A stretch of 64,000 nucleotides of DNA from contig NZ_CP162511.1 of the NCBI RefSeq assembly GCF_040939305.1, forward strand, positions 496,001-560,000. The letters are read 5' to 3'. A program made the position numbers and the translations under genes. Shown here piece after piece: positions 16,459-24,127 of the stretch (its first letter is position 1; every line of letters starts with the position of its first letter). The notes beneath the pieces are model-generated. The model ran no database searches, had not been told where the DNA came from, and worked only from the letters and a program-made list of their open reading frames with translations. Source of the DNA: Herbiconiux sp. A18JL235 (GTDB lineage: Bacteria; Actinomycetota; Actinomycetes; Actinomycetales; Microbacteriaceae).

Positions 16459-18168
16459 TCAGTGGGTGTCGAAGACGAGCTGGTACTCGGCGACTTTCGA
16501 GCGGATGGCGTCGAGCTCGGTCGCGGTAGGCGCATCCGGGTCGCCCGGCACCGGCAGGGCGCCGAACTTCAGCAGGCTCGCCATGAGCAGGATGCGTGCC
16601 TTCGGAGCGGACAGGTTGCTGCCGCGAACGAGCAGCCCGCCCATGGTCGACTGCCCGAACGCGTAGCCGCCTCCACCGCGCCCGACGGCGACCACCGGCA
16701 TGCCGCGGAAGACTGCCTGCAGGAGTGCCGCCCGCATCGACTCGTACACTCCGCCGTAGGGAGCGGAGCCCTCGGCGACGATGCCCGACAGGGGATGGTC
16801 GCGCAGGTTCTTCGCGATGCGGGCGAGGATCTCGACCTCGCTGTCGGCGGAGTCGGAGAAGTCGTCCTGGCCGTAGTTGACGTAGCGCGCGATGGTGACC
16901 TTCGGCAGGGCGCCCGGCAGCAGGTGGCCCTCGCCGTCGACGGTCTCGACGGGCGAGCCGTGGATGCCCGGCACGCTCGTCGGCAAGGTGTCGAGCGTGA
17001 GCGCCGAGGTGTGGGTGTGCCTGGCGACCGGCACGAACGAGAGCACGGGGTCTTCGACGGTGTTGCCCACGATGCCGCCGTGACCGCCGTAGGCGATGTA
17101 CCCGCCGGGCCGCGCATCCGCTTTCTGCACCTCGCGCGAGGTGAACACCTGCCCGTTCTGGATCATCACGGTGCCGACGCGGTCGTCGCCGTTCGCGTCG
17201 GCCCAGACCCGGGAGGCGATGTAGGCCGTCGACTGCACGAGGTTGTGGTCGCCGTCGTTGCCGAAGACTCCGTGCCCGTACTGCGAGCAGTTGCCGATGA
17301 GAGGGCGGCGGGTGGGGATGAGGAGGTTGAACCAGTAGACGGTCTCCTCGGTGGTGGGGCTTCCCTCGAGCCAGATGGCGCCGTCGTAGTCGCCTTCGGC
17401 CAAGGTGTCGTAGACGATGTTGGTGAGCGTGGCGAGGGTGGGGAGCGCCGGCTCCTGGCGCATCGGCATGTACGGGAAGAAGTTCTCCCCGAGCACCTCG
17501 GGGGCGAGATCGCCCGGCTCCCCGCGGTGGCCCGCGGGCGTGGGCGTGTCGGTACGCTCGGCCGCCGGCTGCCCCTTGGTGTAGCCGCCCGAGGGTGCTG
17601 CCCGCACGAAATCGAAGTCGGCGAGGCTGCCGAGCAGATTGTTGCCGCCGTAGCCGTCGAGCCCGAAGTGGTCGATCTCGCGCACGATGCGCGAGGCATC
17701 GGGGTAGAACAGCTGGCGGGCGTTGCCGGCGTCGTCGAACGGGCCGTTCCAGGGCTCGCCGTTGGCCTGGGTGGCGGCGTAGGGGAGGGGGTAGGGGCCG
17801 TCGGCGGGGTCGAGGGTGACCCGGTAGACGGGGGTCCAGCCGTCGGGTCGGGTGGCGTCGTCGTCGCCCTCGGCCTCTGCCGCGTCGAGGAACTCGCCCG
17901 ACACGGGGTCGAGCCAGCCGTCGACCGGGCCGTAGAGCTCGGCGGCATCGCGCTCGAGCGGATGCGCCGAGAACGCGGCGACGTACGCCGTGACGGGTGC
18001 GGCGAGCTGCTGCGAACGCAACGACTCGGGGGCGGCCGGGTCGGCTCCCGCGAGCCCCCTCGTCCGGCGCACCGACTGGCTCGTGCGCAGGGCGGCGCTG
18101 TTCTGGATGGTCGCTCGGGGGCCGGAGAAGATCACCACGCGGGCCCGACGGTCTGCCGTGAAGCTCAT
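16459..18168 (-). CDS. Large asparaginase-fold amidohydrolase, first gene of the monooxygenase operon
   Basis: A 569-residue protein with no signal peptide. Landmarks of the asparaginase/glutaminase fold are visible. The N-terminal strand is RVVIFSGPRATIQNS, and EGSPTTEETVYWF sits where asparaginases have HGTDTMEETA. VMIQNGQVFTSREVQK keeps the catalytic-type lysine, and GIVAEGSAPYGGVYESM corresponds to the start of the C-terminal domain. Compared with asparaginases the Thr-Asp pair is replaced by Ser-Pro, and the chain is over 200 residues longer, with a large insert at about 60-230. The reaction is probably amide or imide hydrolysis after or before ring oxidation, which is inference. It heads the operon with the RutA-like, DszA-like and GntR genes. 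Confidence 0.65.
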   Translation of the reverse strand: MSFTADRRARVVIFSGPRATIQNSAALRTSQSVRRTRGLAGADPAAPESLRSQQLAAPVTAYVAAFSAHPLERDAAELYGPVDGWLDPVSGEFLDAAEAEGDDDATRPDGWTPVYRVTLDPADGPYPLPYAATQANGEPWNGPFDDAGNARQLFYPDASRIVREIDHFGLDGYGGNNLLGSLADFDFVRAAPSGGYTKGQPAAERTDTPTPAGHRGEPGDLAPEVLGENFFPYMPMRQEPALPTLATLTNIVYDTLAEGDYDGAIWLEGSPTTEETVYWFNLLIPTRRPLIGNCSQYGHGVFGNDGDHNLVQSTAYIASRVWADANGDDRVGTVMIQNGQVFTSREVQKADARPGGYIAYGGHGGIVGNTVEDPVLSFVPVARHTHTSALTLDTLPTSVPGIHGSPVETVDGEGHLLPGALPKVTIARYVNYGQDDFSDSADSEVEILARIAKNLRDHPLSGIVAEGSAPYGGVYESMRAALLQAVFRGMPVVAVGRGGGGYAFGQSTMGGLLVRGSNLSAPKARILLMASLLKFGALPVPGDPDAPTATELDAIRSKVAEYQLVFDTH

Positions 18169-18310
18169 GCCCGAAGCGTAGGAGTGCCCTGTTTCGCCAC
18201 CGTTGCCGCCGTGTGACCGATGCGCTTCGCCACCACGCGGCCGTGTCGATCGGCGTCACCCCGCGCATCCGCCGCCGCTGCGCCGGGCGGGAGGATCGTC
18301 GCCGCAAGTA

Positions 18311-18341
18311 TGTGTACAGCGTTCACATTTGCTATTAGGGT
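18311..18341 (+). promoter_or_regulatory. Putative promoter with overlapping operator-like palindrome for the VOC gene
   Basis: A -35-like TGTACA (18313-18318) and a -10-like TAGGGT (18336-18341) are 17 bases apart, about 50 bases upstream of the VOC start. Bases 18311-18327 form an imperfect palindrome (TGTG...CACA with internal AC/GT) of the size bound by TetR-type repressors, covering the -35 region. No TetR gene is adjacent. Confidence 0.35.
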
Positions 18342-18391
18342 GGGACGCGGGAGCCCGCCGCGAGGGTGTGTTCCGAGCGGGAGGAGCCGTC

Positions 18392-18826
18392 ATGACCACC
18401 AACCTCAACCCCTACATCGCGTTCAAGGGCGACGCGAAGGAGGCGATGGAGTTCTACCGGTCGGTGTTCGGCGGCGAGCTCCGCTCGAACACCTTCGACG
18501 AGTTCCAGATGCCGGTCGACGAGGGGGAGGGCTCACTCATCATGCACTCCCAGCTGGTGACGCCGGGCGGCCTCGTGCTGATGGCCTCCGACACCCCGAG
18601 CTCGATGGAGTACACGCCGGGCAGCGCCATCACCATATCGCTGAGCGGCGACGACACCGAGGAGCTGCGCGGCTGGTTCGAGGCGCTCTCCGCGGGCGGC
18701 ACGGTCACACTGCCGTTCGAGAAGGCGCCGTGGGGCGACTACTACGGCCAGTTCACCGACAGGTTCGGCGTGGCCTGGATGGTGAACGGCGGGTCGACGG
18801 CCGACTCCGCGCCCGACGGCGCCTGA
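18392..18826 (+). CDS. VOC/glyoxalase-fold protein (PhnB-like)
   Basis: A 144-residue single-domain protein of the vicinal-oxygen-chelate fold. The beginning MTTNLNPYIAFKGDAKEAME and the segment EKAPWGDYYGQFTDRFGVAW are typical of PhnB/YjdN-like proteins, which often pair as homodimers. Their substrates are mostly unknown and the metal-ligand set is poorly conserved, so I would not assign an enzymatic role. GGGAGGAG lies eight bases before the ATG. It is transcribed divergently from the asparaginase-fold operon and has its own promoter-like region. It could detoxify products of that pathway but nothing in the sequence shows this. Confidence 0.8.
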   Translation: MTTNLNPYIAFKGDAKEAMEFYRSVFGGELRSNTFDEFQMPVDEGEGSLIMHSQLVTPGGLVLMASDTPSSMEYTPGSAITISLSGDDTEELRGWFEALSAGGTVTLPFEKAPWGDYYGQFTDRFGVAWMVNGGSTADSAPDGA

Positions 18827-18877
18827 GCCCGCGCGGAGGAGTGCGTCGGGGCGAGTCGGGGCGAGTCGACGCGCCCG

Positions 18878-19306
18878 TCATGGCTGACGGAACCGCGCGA
18901 GATTCGGCAGCGGCGTCCACGCCCCCAGCTGCGGGTAGTCGACCGTCACGCCCGATACGCCGGCCGCTTCCAGCCCGAGCACCCACTCGAGCGCAGCGGG
19001 CAGGGGCATGCTGAACATCGGAACCGCCTCGTCCTCCGGCACCAGGCCGTTGGCGAGTGCTCCGGCGCGAGCGCGCTCGGGGGTGCTGTAGACGCACACG
19101 AGGTGTCCGGCCTCGGCGGCCAGGGCGTAGGGCCGCGGCTGTTCCGCGCTGCCGCGATTGACGAACACCCACTCCTCGAGCGACGCGACGGCGCTCCAGA
19201 GCGCGATCTGCGGCTCGATCTCCTGAGGGGCGGCCCGGCAGGCCTCATCCAGTCGATCGAGCTCTGCGGTCACCGAGTCGCCGTCGCGGGCATCCGTCTC
19301 GTCCAT
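18878..19306 (-). CDS. SseB-like hypothetical protein
   Basis: About 142 residues, acidic N-terminus, no signal peptide or membrane segment. The core EEWVFVNRGSAEQPRPYALA and LVCVYSTPERARAGA, then MPLPAALEWVLGLEAAGVSGV, follow the layout of SseB-family N-terminal domains, small soluble proteins of unknown role. The ATG at 19306 is used here; an in-frame start two codons upstream is equally possible. It converges on the VOC gene, with the intervening 50 bases containing short GGGGCGAGTC direct repeats. Confidence 0.55.
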   Translation of the reverse strand: MDETDARDGDSVTAELDRLDEACRAAPQEIEPQIALWSAVASLEEWVFVNRGSAEQPRPYALAAEAGHLVCVYSTPERARAGALANGLVPEDEAVPMFSMPLPAALEWVLGLEAAGVSGVTVDYPQLGAWTPLPNLARFRQP

Positions 19307-19378
19307 GCGCACGACCGTACCCGGGCGGGCGGATGTTGCCCACCCGTCGGCGGGGCGAGGAACGCCGGGCGCGGGGCG

Positions 19379-19687
19379 TCAGTCGTCGGCCGCGTGCTTG
19401 GCCTTCTCGGCGCGCTTGGCCGCGCGCTTGGCGATGAGGGCCTCCTTCTCGGCCTTCAGCGACGCCACGGTCGACTCGTCGAGTCGGGGGTCGGGGATGT
19501 CGAGGAAAGGGCTCTCGCTCCCGGTGCGCGAGTGCAGCATCGAGGCATAGGCGATCGCGGCGGCGCGCACCTTCGCGGTGGCGCGATCCCGCTTGCCGCG
19601 ATTGCTCTTCGGGTCTTCGAGTACGTCGACGTGCTTCTCCAGGGCCTTCACGAGTTCCTTGAGCGCGGTCCGGGTCTTTTTCGCCAT
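19379..19687 (-). CDS. Small Lys/Ala-rich hypothetical protein
   Basis: A 102-residue soluble protein starting MAKKTRTALKELVKALEKHV. The N-terminal half is predicted helical and basic, the middle has FLDIPDPRLDES, and the last 30 residues are a Lys/Ala/Glu helix (KAEKEALIAKRAAKRAEKAK) that could form a coiled coil or bind nucleic acid. I recognise no family. The ATG at 19687 is supported by the abrupt change in composition upstream. It is divergent from the macrodomain gene 78 bases away. Confidence 0.6.
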   Translation of the reverse strand: MAKKTRTALKELVKALEKHVDVLEDPKSNRGKRDRATAKVRAAAIAYASMLHSRTGSESPFLDIPDPRLDESTVASLKAEKEALIAKRAAKRAEKAKHAADD

Positions 19688-19765
19688 GCCCGCATTATGC
19701 ACGCCCAAGGTTAACTGCCCGCTGCCCCGCTGCGGTGCCTCCGGGGCGGTCGTAGGCTCGGGCGC

Positions 19766-20290
19766 ATGACGGATGCGATCGAGATCGTCAGAGCCGACAT
19801 CACGACGGTGGAGGCCGACGCCATCGTGAATGCGGCGAACAGCTCGCTGCTCGGCGGCGGCGGGGTCGACGGCGCCATCCACCGCCGCGGCGGGCCAGCG
19901 ATCCTCGAGGCCTGTCGGGAGCTCAGGCGCACCGTGCTGCCCGACGGGCTTCCCGCGGGCGACGCGGTCCACACCACCGCGGGCGATCTTCCCGCCCGCT
20001 GGGTCATCCACACGGTCGGACCCGTGTGGAGCGCGCGCGACGACCGCTCGGCAGTGCTGGCGTCGGCGTACCGCAGGTCGCTCGAGGTCGCGGTCGAACT
20101 CGGGGCGGCATCCATCGTCTTCCCCGCCGTGTCGGCCGGGGTCTACGGCTGGCCGATGGACGACGCCGCGCGCATCGCCGTGGAGTCGGTGCGTGCGAGC
20201 CCCTACGACGGGTCGGTGACCTTCGCGCTGTTCAGCGCCGAGGCCGAGGAGGCGTTCAGGCGGAGAGCAGGCTCTGCAGGGCGCTCGTGA
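19766..20290 (+). CDS. Macrodomain protein, probable O-acetyl-ADP-ribose deacetylase
   Basis: This 174-residue macrodomain has all the main landmarks. These are [20 protein letters not shown] for ADP-ribose binding, the [10 protein letters not shown] strand, and [15 protein letters not shown] for the diphosphate loop. Bacterial YmdB-like macrodomains hydrolyse O-acetyl-ADP-ribose or remove ADP-ribose from proteins and nucleic acids. The length matches a stand-alone domain. The ATG at 19766 begins directly before the first strand. The last 35 bases overlap, tail to tail, the end of purQ on the opposite strand. Confidence 0.9.
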   Translation: MTDAIEIVRADITTVEADAIVNAANSSLLGGGGVDGAIHRRGGPAILEACRELRRTVLPDGLPAGDAVHTTAGDLPARWVIHTVGPVWSARDDRSAVLASAYRRSLEVAVELGAASIVFPAVSAGVYGWPMDDAARIAVESVRASPYDGSVTFALFSAEAEEAFRRRAGSAGRS

Positions 20291-20954
20291 ACATGGTGAG
20301 GCCGTCGACGCCCGAGCGCATGGCGGCAGCGGTGTCGGGGCCGAAGCCGGGCTCGATGGCGTGCTCGGGGTGCGGCATGAGCCCCACCACGTTGCCGCGC
20401 TCGTTGGTGACGCCGGCGATGTCGTTGAGCGAGCCGTTCGGGTTCACGCCGACGTAGCGGAATGCCACGAGGCCCTCGCCCTCGAGGCGCTCCAGCGTCT
20501 CGGCCGAGGCGATGTAGCCGCCCTCGCCGTTCTTCAGCGGGATGGTGATCTCCTGGCCCGAGGTGTAGCCGTTCGTCCAGGCCGTCGAGGCGTTCTCGAC
20601 CCGCAGCACCTGGTCGCGGCAGATGAAGCTGCCGTGGTCGTTGCGGATGAGGCCACCGGGCAGCAGGTGCGCCTCGGTGAGCATCTGGAAGCCGTTGCAG
20701 ATGCCGAGCACCGGCACTCCGCGTTCCGCCGCGGCGACGACCTCGCGCATGAGCGGCGAGTGCGAGGCGATCGCGCCGCAGCGCAGGTAGTCGCCGTAGC
20801 TGAACCCGCCGGGGAGAACGACGGCGTCGACGCCCTGCAGGTCGTGGTCGCCGTGCCAGAGCGCGACCGGCTCGGCACCCGCGAACTTCACCGCACGCTG
20901 CGCGTCGCGGTCGTCGAGCGAGCCGGGGAAGGTGACGACTCCGACCCGGGTCAC
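20256..20954 (-). CDS. purQ: Phosphoribosylformylglycinamidine synthase subunit PurQ (glutaminase)
   Basis: A 232-residue class I glutamine amidotransferase. The nucleophile elbow is GICNGF and the His-Glu pair is in [23 protein letters not shown] is typical of PurQ. It releases ammonia for the PurL synthetase in step four of purine synthesis, with PurS as bridging subunit. The GTG start overlaps the purS stop by four bases (GTGA), so the two are coupled. PurL is not downstream; the next gene on this strand is far away, so the complex is assembled from separate loci. Its end overlaps the macrodomain gene. Confidence 0.97.
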   Translation of the reverse strand: MTRVGVVTFPGSLDDRDAQRAVKFAGAEPVALWHGDHDLQGVDAVVLPGGFSYGDYLRCGAIASHSPLMREVVAAAERGVPVLGICNGFQMLTEAHLLPGGLIRNDHGSFICRDQVLRVENASTAWTNGYTSGQEITIPLKNGEGGYIASAETLERLEGEGLVAFRYVGVNPNGSLNDIAGVTNERGNVVGLMPHPEHAIEPGFGPDTAAAMRSGVDGLTMFTSALQSLLSA

Positions 20955-21244
20955 GCCAGGGCCCCGGATGCGGCAGCGGCGCTGTGCTCGCCCGCCGCGT
21001 CGACCACGGTGATGTTCACCACGTCTTCGATCACGGAGTTCGAGAGCAGCTCGTCGGCGACCTCGCGCACGGCGCTCAGGATCTGCTCGTCGACAGGCCC
21101 CTCGACGGTCAGTTCGAACCGCTTGCCGACGCGCACGTCGGTGAAGGCCTGGTGGCCGAGGCGGGCGAGGGCGCCGGCGACGGCCTTGCCCTGAGGGTCG
21201 AGAAGTTCTGCTTTGGGCATGACGTCGACGACGATCTTCGGCAC
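20951..21244 (-). CDS. purS: Phosphoribosylformylglycinamidine synthase subunit PurS
   Basis: This small protein of about 97 residues begins (with GTG) [20 protein letters not shown], the signature of PurS, and continues [15 protein letters not shown]. It dimerises and links PurQ to PurL in the formylglycinamide ribonucleotide amidotransferase complex. The GTG at 21244 was chosen because GCAGGAG lies six bases upstream and the N-terminus matches the family; a longer frame to 21280 adds non-homologous residues. The C-terminal extension is Ala-rich. It starts 39 bases after the stop of the LuxR gene on the same strand. Confidence 0.95.
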   Translation of the reverse strand: MPKIVVDVMPKAELLDPQGKAVAGALARLGHQAFTDVRVGKRFELTVEGPVDEQILSAVREVADELLSNSVIEDVVNITVVDAAGEHSAAAASGALA

Positions 21245-21283
21245 GTGCTGCTCCTGCGGTCGGCGGGGGAGGACGACCACAGT

Positions 21284-23845
21284 CTACCCGCCGCCCGGAG
21301 CATCCCCGCTGCGCTGCGACTCATCGGCCCCGGCGACGATCCTGCCGAGCTCCCGGCGCGTGCGCGCGCCCAGCTTCCCCCTGGCGGTGTACACGTGGGA
21401 CTCGACGGTGCGCACCGAGAGGTAGAGCTGGTGGGCGATCTCCTTGTTGCTCAGCTGTCGCGCCACGAGCAGCGCCACCTCGAGTTCCCGCTCGGTGAGC
21501 ACGGCGCCCATCGCGCGGGCACCGTCGCGCTGCCCGGCCTCGTCGGCCGAGCCCTGGCCTGCGGGTGCCGGTGCTGCCGCCGGTGCTCCCACCGGGGCTG
21601 ACGTGGCCGCGGGATCTGGCCGCGTCACGGTCGCTCGCGGCGGGACGGATGAGGTGGGGTGCACCCCGGCCCGGGCCCGCTCGCCCGGTCCGCCTCCGCG
21701 GGCGAATCCCCGACGTCTCGGAAAGTAGGTGTCGGGCGAGGTCTTCGTCTCCACCGGCCGACGACCCACCGGCCGGTGCGAGATCTCCGCCGCGGTCGTC
21801 TCGCGCGAATAGCGGTAGATGAGATGGTGCGACAGCAGCTGGTCGTCGATCTCGTCGAGCGCCGCCCTGGCGTCGTCGGCGCGCCCGTTCCTCGCCAGCG
21901 CCGTCACCCTGAGGTAGGCCAGCAGCGGCCGCCAGACGGCGAGCTCGATGCGCTCGAGGCGTCGCAGCGCCGCCTCGAGCTCGAGGTCGGTGACGTCGGG
22001 GTCGTGCGCCGCGATGCCGAGCACGACGGCGGCGGCGACGCCCGCGAGGGAGAGGCTCGACCGATCGTCGCGCTGAGCGGCGAGCAGTGTCACCGCTCTC
22101 AATCGCTGCGCGTGCGCCGGCATCGCCCTGCCGGCGGCCAGGGCGGCGCCGCCCTCGAAGCAGAGCAGGGCGAGTTCCACCATCAGCGACACCGGTCTTC
22201 CGGTCACCGGGTCGCGGTTGGCGCGGTCGGCGGCCGCGAGTTTCGCGAGGCCCTCCTCGAATCGTCCGCGCTGCGTGTCGGCGAACGCCGACATGATCGC
22301 GGCGCGCACCCGCGCGAGGGTGTGGACCTCGTCGACCTCGAGCACGGCATCAGCCACCGCTACCGCGGTGCTCCAGTCCATCGCGAGGCAGGCGGCCTCG
22401 GCGCGATGCACCTCGATCTCGCAGAGGATGCTCGGGTCATCGATCCCCGACGCCTCGAGCCAGGCGGTGAGCGACGCCCCGACGCCCTCGACGGGCAGCC
22501 AGGTCGTGAGCGAGCCCCACCAGCGCACGATGCGTCGCAGGTCGGCGGCCGCGACGCCGGCGGCGTCGATGCCGGTCAGCTCGGCGAACGCCGCGGCGAA
22601 GTCCTGCAGGCCCGCGCGGGCTCGCGATGCCTCGAGGCGCAAGGAGGCGTGGTCACCATATCTGCGGGCCATCGCCGTGTACGCCAGGGCGAGGTCGCTC
22701 CTGCCCGCGGAGTTGGCGCTGTGTGCGGCCCCGGCGAGGATGCGTCGTCTCGTCTCGGGGTCGACGCTCTCGGGCGGGGGCGTCGAAGGCCGGGCGGAGT
22801 GCCACGAGGCGGCGATCAGGCGGTCGAGGGCCGCGCCCCTGGGGTGCTCGGGGGTGGCGAGTGCCCTGGTGACGATGACGTCGAGGGCGACCTCAAGACG
22901 GCCGGTCGCCAGGCGGGCCGTCGAGGCTGCGGCGAGATAGGGGTCGGCGTAGAGGCCGCGGTCGGGGCGGTCGTCGACGTGCACCGCGCCGCGCAGCACG
23001 AGCGAGTCGATGACGACGGGGTCGATGAAGCGGCACGCGGTCGCCGAGGCGATGCCTCGCAGCCGTCCGACGACGGCGAGCGCACGATGCTGCTCGTCGT
23101 CGAGGTCGGCGACGGCGGCGGCGAGCACGTCGCCCACCCGCGAACCCGCGGGGAGCTCACGACCGGGGGCGATCGGGTCGCGCCCGGCGACGGACTCGGC
23201 GGCGGCGTCGAACGCGAGTTCGCGCAGCAACCGCCGTGAGCCGTGCGCTCTCACGTGCAGCACGCGGCGCGTGACCGAGTCGAGCAGGCCGGCGCCCACG
23301 AAATCGGCGAGCAGCTGCTCGGAGGTGTCGGGGTCGAGCGGGGCGAGGTCGACACGATGCAGCCTGCCTTCCAGCCACAGCTCGTTGAGGGGGGTCGGGG
23401 TTCCCGGCACGTCGCCGGCATCGGGGTCGGCGCCGACGGCGAAGACCGCGGCGGATCGCCCGCGCAGGATGCTCCGGGTGAGCAGCTGGAGCGAGAACTC
23501 GTCGAGGAGGTGGGCGTCGTCGACGACGATCATCGTCGGGGCGTCCTGGCGCACCTGCTCTCCTGGCCTCAGCGCCTCGAGACGGTCGTCTTCGGCGACG
23601 TCGAGGGCGCCGTACGGCGCGGAGCGCAGGGCGGCGGAACCGTGCACCACGACGGGATCGTGACCGAGCCGTGCCAACTCGGCGGCGACCGCTGCGGCGA
23701 GGTGGCTCTTGCCCGAGCCGAACGCCCCGGCGAGCAGGACGCTCTCGCCCGACAGCAGGCGCTCGGTCAGCACGCGCACGCTGCGGTCGGCGCCGATCAC
23801 CTCTCGCACCCCGGCCTCAGCCCGCTGTGACGGCCTCATCGTCAC
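21284..23845 (-). CDS. Large ATPase LuxR-family regulator (LAL/STAND-like)
   Basis: An 853-residue regulator. An N-terminal NTPase module has Walker A GAFGSGKS and Walker [10 protein letters not shown] long helical repeat region of tetratricopeptide type spans about 330-690. A Pro/Ala-rich disordered linker at about 700-780 precedes a C-terminal LuxR helix-turn-helix, [20 protein letters not shown] followed by [12 protein letters not shown]. Such proteins activate transcription when an inducer releases the ATPase block. The gene is divergent from the secreted nuclease, so that gene and the 5'-nucleotidase are plausible targets. The start is GTG at 23845 or ATG at 23839. The linker is unusually rich in Pro and Thr compared with neighbours. 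Confidence 0.88.
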   Translation of the reverse strand: MTMRPSQRAEAGVREVIGADRSVRVLTERLLSGESVLLAGAFGSGKSHLAAAVAAELARLGHDPVVVHGSAALRSAPYGALDVAEDDRLEALRPGEQVRQDAPTMIVVDDAHLLDEFSLQLLTRSILRGRSAAVFAVGADPDAGDVPGTPTPLNELWLEGRLHRVDLAPLDPDTSEQLLADFVGAGLLDSVTRRVLHVRAHGSRRLLRELAFDAAAESVAGRDPIAPGRELPAGSRVGDVLAAAVADLDDEQHRALAVVGRLRGIASATACRFIDPVVIDSLVLRGAVHVDDRPDRGLYADPYLAAASTARLATGRLEVALDVIVTRALATPEHPRGAALDRLIAASWHSARPSTPPPESVDPETRRRILAGAAHSANSAGRSDLALAYTAMARRYGDHASLRLEASRARAGLQDFAAAFAELTGIDAAGVAAADLRRIVRWWGSLTTWLPVEGVGASLTAWLEASGIDDPSILCEIEVHRAEAACLAMDWSTAVAVADAVLEVDEVHTLARVRAAIMSAFADTQRGRFEEGLAKLAAADRANRDPVTGRPVSLMVELALLCFEGGAALAAGRAMPAHAQRLRAVTLLAAQRDDRSSLSLAGVAAAVVLGIAAHDPDVTDLELEAALRRLERIELAVWRPLLAYLRVTALARNGRADDARAALDEIDDQLLSHHLIYRYSRETTAAEISHRPVGRRPVETKTSPDTYFPRRRGFARGGGPGERARAGVHPTSSVPPRATVTRPDPAATSAPVGAPAAAPAPAGQGSADEAGQRDGARAMGAVLTERELEVALLVARQLSNKEIAHQLYLSVRTVESHVYTARGKLGARTRRELGRIVAGADESQRSGDAPGGG

Positions 23846-24127
23846 CCGTCATCCCGAGCCTCCTCGTACAGAGCTTGCCCCAGACTACCGAGGGCATCGA
23901 CCCCGCCGGCGGATTGCCTCCCACCGACGCTACTCAATTCGTCGACTACCGAGAATTACCGAGCTGAGTCTTGCGGTGCGTCTGGCGCCTCGGTTAGCCT
24001 TTTGTCCCCCGAGGGGGTGACGTTCTATCAGTTTCACTTAATTTACCTAATAGAAACGTGAAGCTCGCCTTTCGTTACTTCGGGTCCCTACGATGGCCGA
24101 ATCCGTGTGAACCGTCTGAGGAGATCC
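23846..24127. promoter_or_regulatory. Intergenic control region between LuxR gene and nuclease gene
   Basis: The 282 bases hold an unusually A/T-rich patch at 24028-24057 for this genome. An inverted repeat TTCTAT (24024-24029) and ATAGAA (24050-24055) flanks it. A C5/G5 run hairpin sits just before at 24006-24017. The patch probably contains the nuclease promoter and the site of its regulator. I see no convincing phosphate-starvation box, although TTTCACT and ATTTACC within it are weakly similar to one. Confidence 0.4.

Noticed and set aside
15877..18216. A 779-codon plus-strand frame opposite the asparaginase-fold gene
   Set aside because: It is Val/Gly/Arg-rich without domain motifs and is the complement of a well-supported reading frame.
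14315..18307. A 1330-codon minus-strand frame across the monooxygenase operon
   Set aside because: It runs out of phase through four well-supported genes and is rich in Arg, His and Pro. Long stop-free frames are expected at this GC content.
24028..24057. Phosphate-starvation (PHO) box upstream of the nuclease
   Set aside because: Two heptamers match the GTTCACC-type unit only five of seven and are spaced nine bases, not eleven, so support is too weak.
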